Shown here: piece by piece, positions 44,334-54,103 of the stretch | Layout: every line of letters starts with the position of its first letter | Numbering within the stretch: the stretch's first letter is position 1 | Assembly: GCA_005405945.1 (NCBI GenBank) | Contig: BJHW01000001.1 | Location: 2,542,001-2,606,000, forward strand | Direction: 5' to 3' | From: Streptomyces violaceusniger | Lineage (GTDB): Bacteria; Actinomycetota; Actinomycetes; Streptomycetales; Streptomycetaceae | Length of the DNA stretch: 64,000 bases | Notes under the pieces: generated by a model | Database searches by the model: none | Seen by the model: only the letters and a program-made list of their open reading frames with translations | Told to the model about the DNA's origin: nothing | Program-made: the position numbers and the translations under genes

Positions 44334-45455
44334 ATGAGGGGAAACGCGAATCGGAGCGCCACCAGACGTGTGCGGGCCGCCCTGAGCGCGGCGGTCGTGG
44401 TCTGCGCGGTCACAGCGGTGCTACCCGGAGCCGCCTCGGCCGAGCCCGCGGGCGTCGCAGGCGTCGCGGGCGTCAGCGGATCCGGGGTCGAGCGGATCAG
44501 TGTCGCGACCGACGGCACCCAGGGCGACGGCGACTCCGCCGGCGCCACGATCACGACCGACGGCCGGCGTATCGCCTTCTCCTCGTTGGCGAAGAACCTC
44601 ACACCCGCCAACCCGGTGACATGGGAGCGGGTGTTCGTCCGCGACCAGCGGACGAGCCAGACCACGCTGATGAGCAGCATCACCCCGACGAATCAGGGCC
44701 CGGTGATCAGCGGTGACGGGCAATACGTTGCTTTTTGGGGGCTGTTGCAAAGAGACACGAAGTCCTTCCTGTCCCAGGTGAGCTCGGGAAGCACGATCGG
44801 CATCAACTGCTCGGGCCTCAGCTGCAGCCAGCCGTCGCTGAGCACGGACGGCCGCTACATCGCCCAGGTCGCCACCTTCAGTCGACCGCCGTCCCGCCAG
44901 CGCATCGAGGTACGGGACTGGCGTGCCGACACCACGGAGACCGTCGCCGAGTTCGACCACACCGTCTCGGCCCGGCCGTCCATCAGCGGCGACGGCCGCT
45001 TCGTCGCCTACCAGGACGGGCAGGCGGAGGACGTCTTCGTGTGGGACCGGACCGATGACACCTCATCCGGCCCGATCGAGGGCCCGTCCAAGGCGGCGAC
45101 ACTCGTCCAGCTCAGCAAGGACGGCAGCAAGGTCGTCTACCTCTCGGGCTCCGACACCTACGTCCACGACGAGAGCTCGGGCACCGACCAACTGGTGCCG
45201 AACGTGCGGGGCGTGGCCATCGATCCCACCGGCCGCTATCTGCTGTACGCCCCACGCGACACGAACGGACCATCGCTCACCCTGCGCGACCTGGAGACGG
45301 GCACCGACGAGATCGTCTCGAACCAGCCCGCCTCGGCCGGGACCGACGCGGTCGGCGCCGGTGGGCGCGACGTGGTCTTCCACTCCACGGCCGACGACAT
45401 CGTGCCCGGCGACACCAACGGCAAGTCGGACGTCTTCGTCCGCCACTTCTACTGA
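44334..45455 (+). CDS. Secreted TolB/WD40-like beta-propeller protein
   Basis: A 373-residue protein with a Sec signal peptide (LSAAVVVCAVTAVLPGAASA, cleavage after about residue 36). Repeats such as GATITTDGRRIAFSSLAKNL, GPVISGDGQYVAFWG, QPSLSTDGRYIAQVA, ARPSISGDGRFVAYQDG and LSKDGSKVVYLSGSD are PD40/TolB-type propeller blades. The last blade ends STADDIVPGDTNGKSDVFVR. It is likely extracellular. ATG at 44334 with a GGGGGG site. No partner gene is adjacent; function unknown. Confidence 0.82.
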   Translation: MRGNANRSATRRVRAALSAAVVVCAVTAVLPGAASAEPAGVAGVAGVSGSGVERISVATDGTQGDGDSAGATITTDGRRIAFSSLAKNLTPANPVTWERVFVRDQRTSQTTLMSSITPTNQGPVISGDGQYVAFWGLLQRDTKSFLSQVSSGSTIGINCSGLSCSQPSLSTDGRYIAQVATFSRPPSRQRIEVRDWRADTTETVAEFDHTVSARPSISGDGRFVAYQDGQAEDVFVWDRTDDTSSGPIEGPSKAATLVQLSKDGSKVVYLSGSDTYVHDESSGTDQLVPNVRGVAIDPTGRYLLYAPRDTNGPSLTLRDLETGTDEIVSNQPASAGTDAVGAGGRDVVFHSTADDIVPGDTNGKSDVFVRHFY

Positions 45456-45709
45456 TCGCCCCGGTTGTCGCGCTCTCCGGGTGCGCACCGCTCTCGCGCC
45501 CGCGCGGAAGCACGGGGACAGTGGGGCCCCGGGACAGTCGTCACATGGTCTGCCTGCCGCGCAGTCGATCCAGCGGGGTAGCCGCCCTTCCACAGGCCGT
45601 GAAGATGCCGCGAAAAGTCATTGACCGGTTTCCGGAGCCATTGCAAGGCTGTTAAGCCCGTTCAGTTCAGCCACGGGGGCAACGGAGTTGAGCGTTTTAG
45701 GGCCGCGCG

Positions 45710-46086
45710 GACATCAACAACGCGGGAATCCTCCGGGACCGTACTGGGGGCGGGTGGTGAACGTGACGTCGTACGCCGGGATCCACGGCAACGTCGGGCA
45801 GACGGCCTACTCCGCGGCGAAGTCGGGCATCATCGGCCTCACCAAGACCGCCGCGAAGGAACTGGTGCGGTTCGGGGTCACCGTCAACGCCATCTCCCCG
45901 GTGGCCGAGACCCGGATGATCACCTCGCTCCCCGACCAGCAGCGCGAAAGGCTCCAGAGCATCATTCCCGCCGGATACTTCGCCCCGGCGAGCGAGATCG
46001 CCTGGGCCCTCGGCTTTCTCGCCTCTGACCAGGCCGGCTATGTCACGGGCACCGTGCTCCCCGTCGACGGCGGGATGTCGATCTGA
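45710..46086 (+). pseudogene. Short-chain dehydrogenase remnant (FabG-like), N-terminus and internal block lost
   Basis: A short piece DINNAGILRD (the NNAG motif) is followed, in another frame, by GRVVNVTSYAGIHGNVGQ, TAYSAAKSGIIGLTK (Tyr and Lys of the active site) and the complete C-terminus VTGTVLPVDGGMSI. The NAD-binding N-terminus is absent and about 40 residues between the two pieces are missing. Confidence 0.7.
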
Positions 46087-46132
46087 TGACGGCTCCCCAG
46101 TGCCGACGGGGCGCGGGTACTTCGGTACCCGG

Positions 46133-47220
46133 TCAGCCGCGCCGCTTCTCCTGCAGGCGTACGCTCTCCGCCCGCCCCGGAGCCAGCAGCAGAACCGCTG
46201 CCGCGCCGACCGCCACGACCAGCGCGGCGACCAGCATCGCCCGGTCCAGGCCGTCGGCGAAGGCGGTACGCGCCGCGTCGGCCACGCGCGCTCCGGTCGC
46301 GCCGCCGATCCGCTCCGCCTCGGCCAACGCGGCGTCGAGGGAACTGCGTACGGTGCCCAGCGCATTCGCGGGGACCGCGTCGTCGCGGTCGCCGACACCA
46401 GCGCGATACCCACTGTTGAAGGCGCTGCCCAGAATGGCGACCCCCAGCGCTCCGCCGACCTCACGGGTGACGTCGTTCACCGCGGAGGCCACGCCCTGCT
46501 TCGCCGCCGGAAGCGAAGCGACGATTGCGTCGGTGGCCGGCGCGAGACACAGGGAGATGCCGGCTCCGACCACGACCGTGCCCACCAGGACGGGAATGTA
46601 GGAGGAGTTCTTGTCCAGTGTCGTCAGGACTCCCATGCCCGCGGCCATGATCACCATGGCCGCGGTCAGCACGACCCGCAGTCCCGCTCGCCGCACCAGC
46701 ATCGGAGCGAGGGGCGAGACCGCCGCGACGGCGACGGTCATGGGCATCAGGGAAAGGCCCGCCACCAAGGGGAATACCCCTTCAGCCACTGGAGGTACTG
46801 CAGCATCACGACAAACAGGCCGAAGGTCGCCACGCCGGCCATGACGATCACGATCGAGCCCGAGGCAAAGGCCCCGATCCGGAAGAACCGGGGGTCGAGC
46901 AGCGGGTGGCCGACATGCAGTTCCCACAGCACGAAGCCCACCAGGGCCGCCACACCGCCGATCGCCGCCAGCATCACCGCGGCGTCGCTCCAGCCGCGCT
47001 CCGGCCCCTCGATGATCGCGTACACCACGGCGCACAGACCCACGACCGACAGCAGCGCGCCCAGCACGTCAACCGGAACCTCGTCGGGATCCTTCGAGGT
47101 CGGGACGATCACGAGAACGAGGAGAAGAGACAGCAGCGCGAGTGCGGCGCTGAGTCCGAAGACCGACCGCCAGGAGAACGCCTCGAGCAGCGCCGCGACC
47201 TCGACGAGCGTTCCCGTCGG
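46133..47220 (-). pseudogene. DHA2-type MFS exporter, N-terminal third missing and frameshifted
   Basis: The readable protein starts near EAFSWRSVFGLSAALALLSL, the middle of a 14-TM drug:proton antiporter, and continues through GPERGWSDAAVML, HPLLDPRFFRIGAFASGS and LQYLQWLKGYSP. After a one-base loss near 46780 it goes on VAGLSLMPMTVAVAA and QGVASAVNDVTREVGGALG, the antiporter motif of the EmrB/QacA group. About 190 residues with the first six helices are absent. The break lies at about 47220, where a LuxR gene fragment starts on the other strand. Confidence 0.75.
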
Positions 47221-47221
47221 C

Positions 47222-47740
47222 GGCCTCGGCACACCACTGACCCTGGTCCTGTCCTCCGAGGCCGAGCACCGCGAGGTGGCTCCACTCGTAGGCCTGTTGG
47301 CACGACCCGACACCCGCATTGTCGTGGTCCTGCGCGTGCAGGCCCGCGAACGCTTCGAGGACCTCGCGGGTTTCCCCGTGGACGCCGTCGTGCACGGGGA
47401 GGACCTCTGCGGTCCGGCGATGGCCGAAGCCCTAGCGCGTCGAACACAGGACACGGTCGTCGTATCCCGGCAGGCCGTACGCCAACTGTTCCACCTCGCC
47501 GGCAGCTCGACCGCATCGGCCGCCCCCTCGCCTTCGCTCACCGAGCGGGAGGCGGAGACTCTCCAGTTCATGGCCTCCGGCATGAGCAACCGGCAGATCG
47601 CGCGGGACATGGGCATCACGGAGCACGGCGTGAAACGGCACGTCGCCAGTATCTTCGCCAAACTCAACTGCCGGAACCGCACCACGGCTGTGGCGATGGC
47701 CCTCCGCACCGGGCTGGTGTCGCATCAGCCTCCCAAGTAG
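47222..47740 (+). pseudogene. LuxR-type response regulator fragment with intact HTH
   Basis: The C-terminus is complete: LTEREAETLQFMASGMSNRQ then IARDMGITEHGVKRHVASIF, a typical LuxR helix-turn-helix. Ahead of it are LVLSSEAEHREVAPLVGLLA and ERFEDLAGFPVDAVVHGEDL, which resemble part of a receiver-like domain. No start codon with a ribosome binding site lies near the beginning, and the sequence there merges with antisense of the MFS remnant. Its N-terminus is therefore probably lost. Confidence 0.6.
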
Positions 47741-48086
47741 CCGATCGCCTGTTTCCCGCCGCCCCGGCTACCTGACCTTCCGTCAGATGACAGTGACGAC
47801 CGTCCGGAGCACGCGACGGCAGTCGAGCCCAGCTCCACACCGAGATGACCACACCGACAGCCTCCCGGCCACGTTGCGCACATGGAGCACGGTGGCCTCC
47901 CCGCAGGGGGGCATCTCCGCCAAGGACTGAACGGCGCCGCTCCCGCACCTCCGTGGTGAGCCTGGAACATCGACACCAGGATCGACGCGTCACATACTGA
48001 CCCTCGTCGAGATCTGACAGCGGGGCCTTCTGCGTCCGGGCCTCCCAGGACGGCGACTTCTGCCGCACTCACGATGAGGAATCGCA
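47741..48086. other. Intergenic region, no gene recognised
   Basis: It separates the LuxR remnant from the WD40 kinase gene and should hold the promoter of the latter. I see no distinctive repeat or motif. Confidence 0.4.
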
Positions 48087-51000
48087 GTGAACGCACCTAC
48101 GTCGCCGACCGTTTGGGTGACCGGCGAGACCATCGACGGCCGGTACCGGGTGATCGGCGAGCTTGGCCGGGGCGGAATGGGCGTCGTGCACCGGGTACGG
48201 CACCTCGCCTGGGGCATCGACATGGCGGTGAAGAGTTCGCGGCCCGAGCTGTTCCGGAGCCCCGGCGATCAGGAGCTGTTCGTCAGGGAGGCCGAGGCGT
48301 GGGTGTCCCTCGGGCTCCATCCGAACGTCTGCGCCTGCCATTACGTGCGGGTGATCGACGGTGTCCCCCGCGTGTTCGCCGAGTACGTCGACGGCGGCAG
48401 CCTGGCCGAGTGGATCGGCGACGGGCGCCTCTACGCCGGGGACGCGCGGCAGGCCCTCGCCCGTGTTCTCGACACGGCAGTCCAAGCGGCCCGTGGGCTC
48501 GAGCACGCCCATCGCGGAGACCTGGTGCACCAGGACGTGAAGCCGGCCAACATTCTGCTCGACGGCACGGGCACCGCGAAGATCACCGACTTCGGTCTCG
48601 CCCGGTCCAAGGCCGCCACGGCCCCGGCTGACCTCCACCTGGCTCCGGGCGTCAGCGTGTTGGTGCCGTCCGGCGGCATGACGGTCGGCTACGCGTCCCC
48701 GGAGCAGCTCGCGGGCGAGCCCGTCGGGCGGCGCAGCGATGTCTACAGTTTCGCGGTCTCGGTCCTGGAGATGTTCACCGGCGGTGTGCGTTGGGCGGCT
48801 GGTTCGGTCGCGGGCCTCGCGCTGGAGGAGTACCTGGCCGACCCCTCGAATCCGGTCGCGGCGCCACCGGAAGTCGCCCACCTGCTCCGGCGCTGTCTGC
48901 GACAGCACCCGGCCCACCGGCCGGCCTCGATGGCGGACATCGCGGATGTACTGACCGGGATCTACGAGCAGGCGACCGGCTCGGCGTATCCGCGTCCCAC
49001 GTCGCAGGCCGCCGATCTGCGCGCCGACGAGCTCAACAACCGTGGCCTGTCGCTCCTCGACCTGGACCGGGCCGCCGACGCCGAGCAGGCCTTCGACCAG
49101 GCGCTCGCGGTCGACCCGCACCACGTCGGGGCCGTGTACAACGATGGCCTGTTCCGGTGGCGTACGGGGGCGATCACCGATGGGGAACTCGTCGCCCGGT
49201 TGGAGGCGATCCCGCGCGGCTCCGGCGCGTCCTCCTGGCAGGTGCGACTGCTTCTGGCCCGCGTCCACCTCGAACGCGGCGACCTCGCGGCGGCACGCGA
49301 CCTGCTCGACGCCCTCGCCCGCGAACGGCCCGACGACACCGACGTACGAGCGGCGCTGCGGGTGGCGGCCTCCGGAACCGTGGCCGATGCCCGCCACACC
49401 GGCACCCGCGAATTCCGCGAGCCGTTCGCGCTGCCGTTCGCGCCGGTGAAACTGCTCGCCCGGCACGAGGTGATGGGCTACCTGCCGATCCGGTTCGCTC
49501 CCGACGGGCGCCTCGCGCTGAGCGGCCACTGGGACGGCGTGCTCCGGCTGTGGGACACGTCGACCCGCGTACAGCGGTTGGCGGTCAAGGGCCACCGCAC
49601 GCAGGTGCTCGGCGTCGACCTCACCCCTGACGGCTCGTACGCACTGTCCACGAGCCGCGACGGCACGGTGCAGTTCTGGGATCTCGGGGCGGGCAGGCGT
49701 ATCCGCGTCATCCGCTCCGCCGCACGCGCCACGGGGTGCCCGGTCAGGTTGAGCGCCGACGGTCGCATCGGTGTGTGGCAGGGTGCGGACGGGCGCGTCC
49801 AGGTCTGGGAACCGCGGACCGGGACCTGCCGGTGGTTGCTCGGGGAAGCGTTCAAGGGCAACCACCTGGACGGCTCGCGGTACGAGGTGAGCGCCGACGG
49901 GCGCCATGTGCTCACCGCCGAGGAGGACGGGGCGCGGCTGTGGAGCGTGGCCGATGGCCGGTGCCGGGTGCTGGCCGCAGGCTCGGCGGCGCATGCGCTG
50001 TGCTTCAGTCCCGACGGACGGACGGTCGCGGTGGCCGGCGAGGACCGGGTGATCCGGCTGTGGGATGTGGGGGGCGGCCGGCAGGTCCGGACGATGCGTG
50101 CGTTGACGGGACTGACCGCCGCGGCCAGTCACCTGGCCTTCGGCGACAGTGGGCGGCTGCTGCTGTCCGGAACGACCGGCGACCACACCGTTCAGATCTG
50201 GGAGCTGAGCAGCGGCCGGTGTCTGCGGACCTTCACCACCGACGCGTACGGAATGCACCACGTCGGATTCCCGGAGGGTGACGACCGGTTCGGCTGCTCC
50301 GTGGGCGGGCATCCCGAACTGCCCATGCACCGCTGGCGGTTGCCCGGTGCCGAATACGCCGCGGAGCCGCATGTGATCAAGCCGCGCGAGTACGCGGAGG
50401 TCAGCCGGCTCGGCGGGCTGGCCGAGGAACTGCTCGCCGACGCACACCAGGCGATGTCGAACGGCCGACACCGGTCAGCCTTCGCCCTGTTGACCCGCGC
50501 ACGGGAGATACCGGGATACGAGCGCGTGCCCCAGGTCCTGGCCGCCTGGCACGAACTGGGCCGCTCGGCGCGCCACGTACGGCTGCGCTCCGCCTGGTCG
50601 CGACCACTGGACGCCGGCCGCCTCTCCTACGGAGCCATCACGGCGATCGGTGTCGCCGCGGGTGCCCGGCTCGCCGTCAGCGGGCAGAGCGACGGCACGG
50701 TACGGATCTGGGATCTGGACAGCGGCGCGTGCACGCGTGTCCTCGACGATCAGCCGGGCAGGGTGGGCGGGGTGGCGTTGACCGACGACGGCCGACACGT
50801 CCTGTGCGAGGGCACCAAACCACTCGCGATCATTCGGCGGCGACTGGCAGACGGCGAGTGCCGCCGGCTGACTCCGGACCGGGACACGAGGCGGACCATC
50901 ATGTTCACCGGCGACGGAAGGTACGCCTGGCTGGGCGGAGGCGACGGTGTCCTGCGCCGATGGGACCTGGACGAGGACCGCTGCGTCACGACGATCACCC

Positions 51001-51512
51001 GGAACGGCCCGGTCAACGTGATCTCCACGTCCGCGGACGGAAGGCTCGCGGCGGTCGGCGACTCGGGCGGCGTGGTCCGGCTGCGGGATCTCGACACCGG
51101 AGCCTGCCTGCGGACCTGGACCGGCCCCGGGGAACCGATCCTGTCGGCGTGCCTGAGCGCCGACGGCCGCCTCGCCATGTCCACACACCAGGTCATGTCC
51201 TCGGGCGCCAAGGACGAACCGATCCGGCTGTGGGACGCCGGTGCCAGGCGACCCGTACGCGAGTTCGCGGGGCACGAGGGCTGGGTCTCCGCCGTGCGGT
51301 TCACACCCGACGCCCGGTTCGCCTTCTCGGCCGGCCACGACGGATCCGTACGGATGTGGGAGGTCGCCACCGGCCGATGCCTGCACGTGCTCGAAGGGCA
51401 CCAACAACGCATCCGGCACCTCGAACTCACCCCCGACCTGCGCAACTTGGTGTCGGCGGGAGACGACGGCCTCCGGCTCTGGGACCTCGACTGGGAGCTG
51501 GAGGCCGACTGA
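48087..51512 (+). CDS. Ser/Thr protein kinase with TPR-like and WD40 propeller domains
   Basis: A 1141-residue multidomain kinase. Kinase domain at about 20-290: glycine loop GELGRGGMGVV (24-34), Lys49 in MAVKS, catalytic loop LVHQDVKPANILL with Gln where Arg is usual (HQD, 148-150), DFG at 168-170. A TPR-like segment follows (NNRGLSLLDLDRAADAEQAF, about 325-410). The rest is two sets of WD40 repeats (LSGHWDGVLRLWDTSTR; VAVAGEDRVIRLWDVGGG; AFSAGHDGSVRMWEVATGR) split by a helical linker near residue 770-830. No membrane segment. The ATG at 48087 fits the kinase start. It is followed 101 nt later by a second kinase. Confidence 0.9.
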   Translation: MNAPTSPTVWVTGETIDGRYRVIGELGRGGMGVVHRVRHLAWGIDMAVKSSRPELFRSPGDQELFVREAEAWVSLGLHPNVCACHYVRVIDGVPRVFAEYVDGGSLAEWIGDGRLYAGDARQALARVLDTAVQAARGLEHAHRGDLVHQDVKPANILLDGTGTAKITDFGLARSKAATAPADLHLAPGVSVLVPSGGMTVGYASPEQLAGEPVGRRSDVYSFAVSVLEMFTGGVRWAAGSVAGLALEEYLADPSNPVAAPPEVAHLLRRCLRQHPAHRPASMADIADVLTGIYEQATGSAYPRPTSQAADLRADELNNRGLSLLDLDRAADAEQAFDQALAVDPHHVGAVYNDGLFRWRTGAITDGELVARLEAIPRGSGASSWQVRLLLARVHLERGDLAAARDLLDALARERPDDTDVRAALRVAASGTVADARHTGTREFREPFALPFAPVKLLARHEVMGYLPIRFAPDGRLALSGHWDGVLRLWDTSTRVQRLAVKGHRTQVLGVDLTPDGSYALSTSRDGTVQFWDLGAGRRIRVIRSAARATGCPVRLSADGRIGVWQGADGRVQVWEPRTGTCRWLLGEAFKGNHLDGSRYEVSADGRHVLTAEEDGARLWSVADGRCRVLAAGSAAHALCFSPDGRTVAVAGEDRVIRLWDVGGGRQVRTMRALTGLTAAASHLAFGDSGRLLLSGTTGDHTVQIWELSSGRCLRTFTTDAYGMHHVGFPEGDDRFGCSVGGHPELPMHRWRLPGAEYAAEPHVIKPREYAEVSRLGGLAEELLADAHQAMSNGRHRSAFALLTRAREIPGYERVPQVLAAWHELGRSARHVRLRSAWSRPLDAGRLSYGAITAIGVAAGARLAVSGQSDGTVRIWDLDSGACTRVLDDQPGRVGGVALTDDGRHVLCEGTKPLAIIRRRLADGECRRLTPDRDTRRTIMFTGDGRYAWLGGGDGVLRRWDLDEDRCVTTITRNGPVNVISTSADGRLAAVGDSGGVVRLRDLDTGACLRTWTGPGEPILSACLSADGRLAMSTHQVMSSGAKDEPIRLWDAGARRPVREFAGHEGWVSAVRFTPDARFAFSAGHDGSVRMWEVATGRCLHVLEGHQQRIRHLELTPDLRNLVSAGDDGLRLWDLDWELEAD

Positions 51513-51613
51513 GCGGAGCGGGATGCGTACCGTCCGACGTCGCAGACGGCACGCTCACGTTCACCGTCTCGTCCCCCGAAGCCCTCCCCTCACGCACAAG
51601 GAGACGATCCTCT

Positions 51614-52981
51614 GTGACGCCCTCGGCCACCATCACGCTCACCCTCGTCGACGGCCGGGTGAAGCCCGGCACGTACGTCTTCGAGGAGCGCACCACCTGC
51701 GTCCTCGGCCGCTCCACCGACTGTTCGCCACGACTACCCGACGACCCCGACCACAAGACCGTCTCCCGCCACCACTGCCTGCTCGACATCAACCCGCCGG
51801 ACATCCGCATCCGCGACTTCGGCAGCCTCAACGGCACGTACGTCAACGGCGAGAAGATCGGCCAGCGGCGCCGGGGCCTCACCCCCGAGGAGGCCGTCGC
51901 GGATTCCTACCCCGAGCACGACCTCAAGGACGGCGACCGGATCCGCCTCGGTAACACGGTGTTCCGCGTCGACATCACGCGGCCGCAGGTCGCCACGGTG
52001 AGGCTCGCGCGCTGCGCCAAGTGCGAGCGCGAGCTGGGCGACGAGGCGGGCGGCCGCCCCGGCGAGTTGTTGTGCGCCGCCTGTCAGGCCCGGCCCGACG
52101 CCGTGCTCAAGCTGCTGCTCGAGCTGGCGCACGGCGGCCGCGCCGACCTCAAGGCCATCCGCGGCTACTCGGTGATCCGGGAGCTCGGCCGTGGCGGCAT
52201 GGGCGCGGTGTACCTGGCCCGGCACGAGGCCACCGGCGTGGAGGTGGCGCTGAAGGTGATGCTGCCGAAAGTGGCGGCGAGCGAGACGGCGCGCGCCCGG
52301 TTCCTGCGCGAGGTGGCGCTCACCCGGGCCATGAAGCATCCGCACGTCGTCGCGCTGCACGACACGGGCTTCGGATACGGAACCTTCTATCTGACAACCG
52401 AGTTCTGCACCGGCGGCAGCCTGGACCGGCTCGTCGCGGAACGCGGCGGGCGACTCCCGGTCGAGGAAGCGGTGCCCATCGCGGTGCAGGCGCTCAAGGG
52501 CCTGGAACACGCGCACGGGCAGGGCGTCGTCCACCGCGATCTGAGCCCCTCCAACATCCTGCTGCACAGGGAGCCCGACGGCTCGACGACGGCGAAGATC
52601 GCGGACTTCGGCATCGGAAAGGCCTTTGACCAGGCGGGCCTGAGCGGGCTGACCCGCACCGGCACCACGGCGGGCAAACCGATGTTCATGCCGCGCCAAC
52701 AGGTCATCGACTTCCGCAAGGCCACCCCCGCCGCGGACGTCTGGGCACTTGCCGCCTGCCTCTACCACACGCTGACCGGAAGGACCCCGCGCGAGTTCCC
52801 GCGCGCCAAGGACCCCTGGCAAGTCGTCCTACAGGAGGCGGCGATCCCGATCCGCCGCCGCGACCCGGCCATCCCACGACGCCTCGCGGAGGTCATCGAC
52901 ACGGCGCTGCGGGAGCACCCCGAGATCGGCTGCGCGAGCGCGGCGGAACTGCGCGGGGCGCTGGAGCGTGCGGTGCGGTGA
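51614..52981 (+). CDS. FHA domain-containing Ser/Thr protein kinase with zinc ribbon
   Basis: A 455-residue protein. An N-terminal FHA domain (about 25-120) keeps its phosphothreonine-binding residues: LGRS (31-34), SRHH (51-54) and SLNGTYVNG. A four-Cys zinc ribbon follows (CAKC 134-137, CAAC 154-157). The kinase domain has RELGRGGMGAVY (189-200), K214 and VVHRDLSPSNILL (HRD 307-309), in which the usual catalytic-loop Lys is Ser, then ADFGIGKA. GTG at 51614 has AAGGAG at good distance; the frame is open further upstream but without a better start. It may bind the WD40 kinase's phosphorylated form, since the two genes are adjacent; that is inference. Confidence 0.88.
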   Translation: MTPSATITLTLVDGRVKPGTYVFEERTTCVLGRSTDCSPRLPDDPDHKTVSRHHCLLDINPPDIRIRDFGSLNGTYVNGEKIGQRRRGLTPEEAVADSYPEHDLKDGDRIRLGNTVFRVDITRPQVATVRLARCAKCERELGDEAGGRPGELLCAACQARPDAVLKLLLELAHGGRADLKAIRGYSVIRELGRGGMGAVYLARHEATGVEVALKVMLPKVAASETARARFLREVALTRAMKHPHVVALHDTGFGYGTFYLTTEFCTGGSLDRLVAERGGRLPVEEAVPIAVQALKGLEHAHGQGVVHRDLSPSNILLHREPDGSTTAKIADFGIGKAFDQAGLSGLTRTGTTAGKPMFMPRQQVIDFRKATPAADVWALAACLYHTLTGRTPREFPRAKDPWQVVLQEAAIPIRRRDPAIPRRLAEVIDTALREHPEIGCASAAELRGALERAVR

Positions 52982-53099
52982 GCCCTGGCTGCGGCAGTTA
53001 CGCGGGAGATACCGGCCAGCGACCGTGACGGCGACGAAGGACAGCCCGCGCTACCTGTCCGCCGCCATCGCTTCGCACTCCGGGGTCCGCCCCGTCAGG

Positions 53100-53606
53100 T
53101 CAGCTCCCGGGGCTTGTCCGCACACCGGCACACAACATGTCGATGTCCACGATGTCGGGCTGTGGGCTGAGCAAGGGCTCGGACGACGGGGAGTCCGCCA
53201 CCTCGCGCAGCACGCCGAGCACCCTCCGCAGCTCGCCGAGATCTTGACGGCCGGTGTCACCGATAAGGTTCAGCGCTTCCTTCGCGTCCCTGGTCAGGTC
53301 CATGAACGCCGCTTCCAGCGACACCGTCCGGCGGCTCAGTTCGAACAGCGGGATTCCGTGCTCCGCCGCCTTCAGCCCGATTTCGCGGGTGGTGAGCCCT
53401 GTGACGTGCAGCTCCTCGGAGCCGACCTGGCCGGTGATGTCGACGCCCGGTCCCGCCAGGACGTCCCGCGACCGCGCCGGACCCCGCGTCGCCACCTTCA
53501 CCGTGTCGCCGCCCGCCTCCCGGACCAACTCGGCGAGGAGAAGATCCGGTTCAGGCCGTGCGATCGGACATTCCTGGCGGCGCTGCTGCACCGGCTGCCA
53601 CCGCAC
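53100..53606 (-). pseudogene. Chimeric frame: ABC transporter ATPase C-terminus fused to histidine kinase fragment
   Basis: The first part, ELVREAGGDTVKVATRG to VTGLTTREIGLKAAEHG and SLEAAFMDLTRDA, is the C-terminal tail of an antibiotic-type ABC transporter ATPase. Without a break it turns into EALNLIGDTGRQDLGELRRV and LGVLRE...LSPQPDIVDIDML, which is the dimerisation helix and following linker of a NarL-type sensor kinase (HisKA_3). Neither parent is complete: no Walker motifs and no HATPase domain. The join, about KEALN, marks a deletion or recombination end. Confidence 0.65.
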
Positions 53607-53690
53607 GTCCTGCGAAGTCTACGGCTACTCGTCCGCCCCGACACGGGGTTGCGTTGGCACCGCAACCTCGTCAAACGCCGTCAGGCAGAA
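53545..53690 (+). mobile_element. Transposase/integrase-type fragment (IS481/IS3-like)
   Basis: The plus strand reads CDRTFLAALLHRLPPHVLRS then LRLLVRPDTGLRWHRNLVKR, a segment found ahead of the DDE domain of Streptomyces integrase-type transposases. No DDE residues, no ends and no complete frame remain. Confidence 0.6.
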
Positions 53691-53790
53691 CCAGGGCGTT
53701 TCAGTGCGCGCGACCAAGTAAATCCAGCGGCACGCCGAATCGTACCGACGCCCGGTCGATCTACCACAGCAGTACTGGCGATCGGTTCTC

Positions 53791-53822
53791 ATCGTGGCTC
53801 CTGTTTATCGTGGCTCCTGTTT
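53791..53822. repeat. Perfect 16-bp tandem duplication
   Basis: ATCGTGGCTCCTGTTT occurs twice back to back (53791-53806, 53807-53822), 19 nt upstream of the HxlR-type operator. Confidence 0.85.
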
Positions 53823-53840
53823 TACGAAAACACCCACGCT

Positions 53841-53871
53841 GGAGGCACTTACAAAAAAGTAGGTACTTGCC
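53841..53871. promoter_or_regulatory. HxlR-type operator, copy 1 (upstream of OYE gene)
   Basis: A 31-nt element from GGAGGCACTTAC to GTAGGTACTTGCC. It contains AAGTAGGTACTT, a palindrome with a 2-nt centre. It matches copy 2 at 55377-55407, in inverted orientation, at 28 of 31 positions; the three differences are adjacent (AAA against CCC). Confidence 0.8.
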
Positions 53872-54103
53872 CGTGGGAAGGAACGGCATGTTTCCTCGGT
53901 TCTGGCGTAGGCAACCGGCCTAGCCGTCAAGCCCCGTCCCGGGTTCGGGCGCACGAGCCTCGGCGTCGGGGAGGCAGACCAAACCAACCGAATGCACGAA
54001 AGACACATCGATCATGCCCGACACGTCCAGCACCGCCGACACCGCCGCCGCCTCCGAGAGCCGGCCCTCCGCGGAACGTCGTCCTACTTCGAGGAGCATT
54101 CAC

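Noticed and set aside
48069..50471. Leftward open frame of 800 codons
   Set aside because: Antisense of the WD40 kinase gene; repetitive His/Pro/Gly/Arg composition without family pattern.
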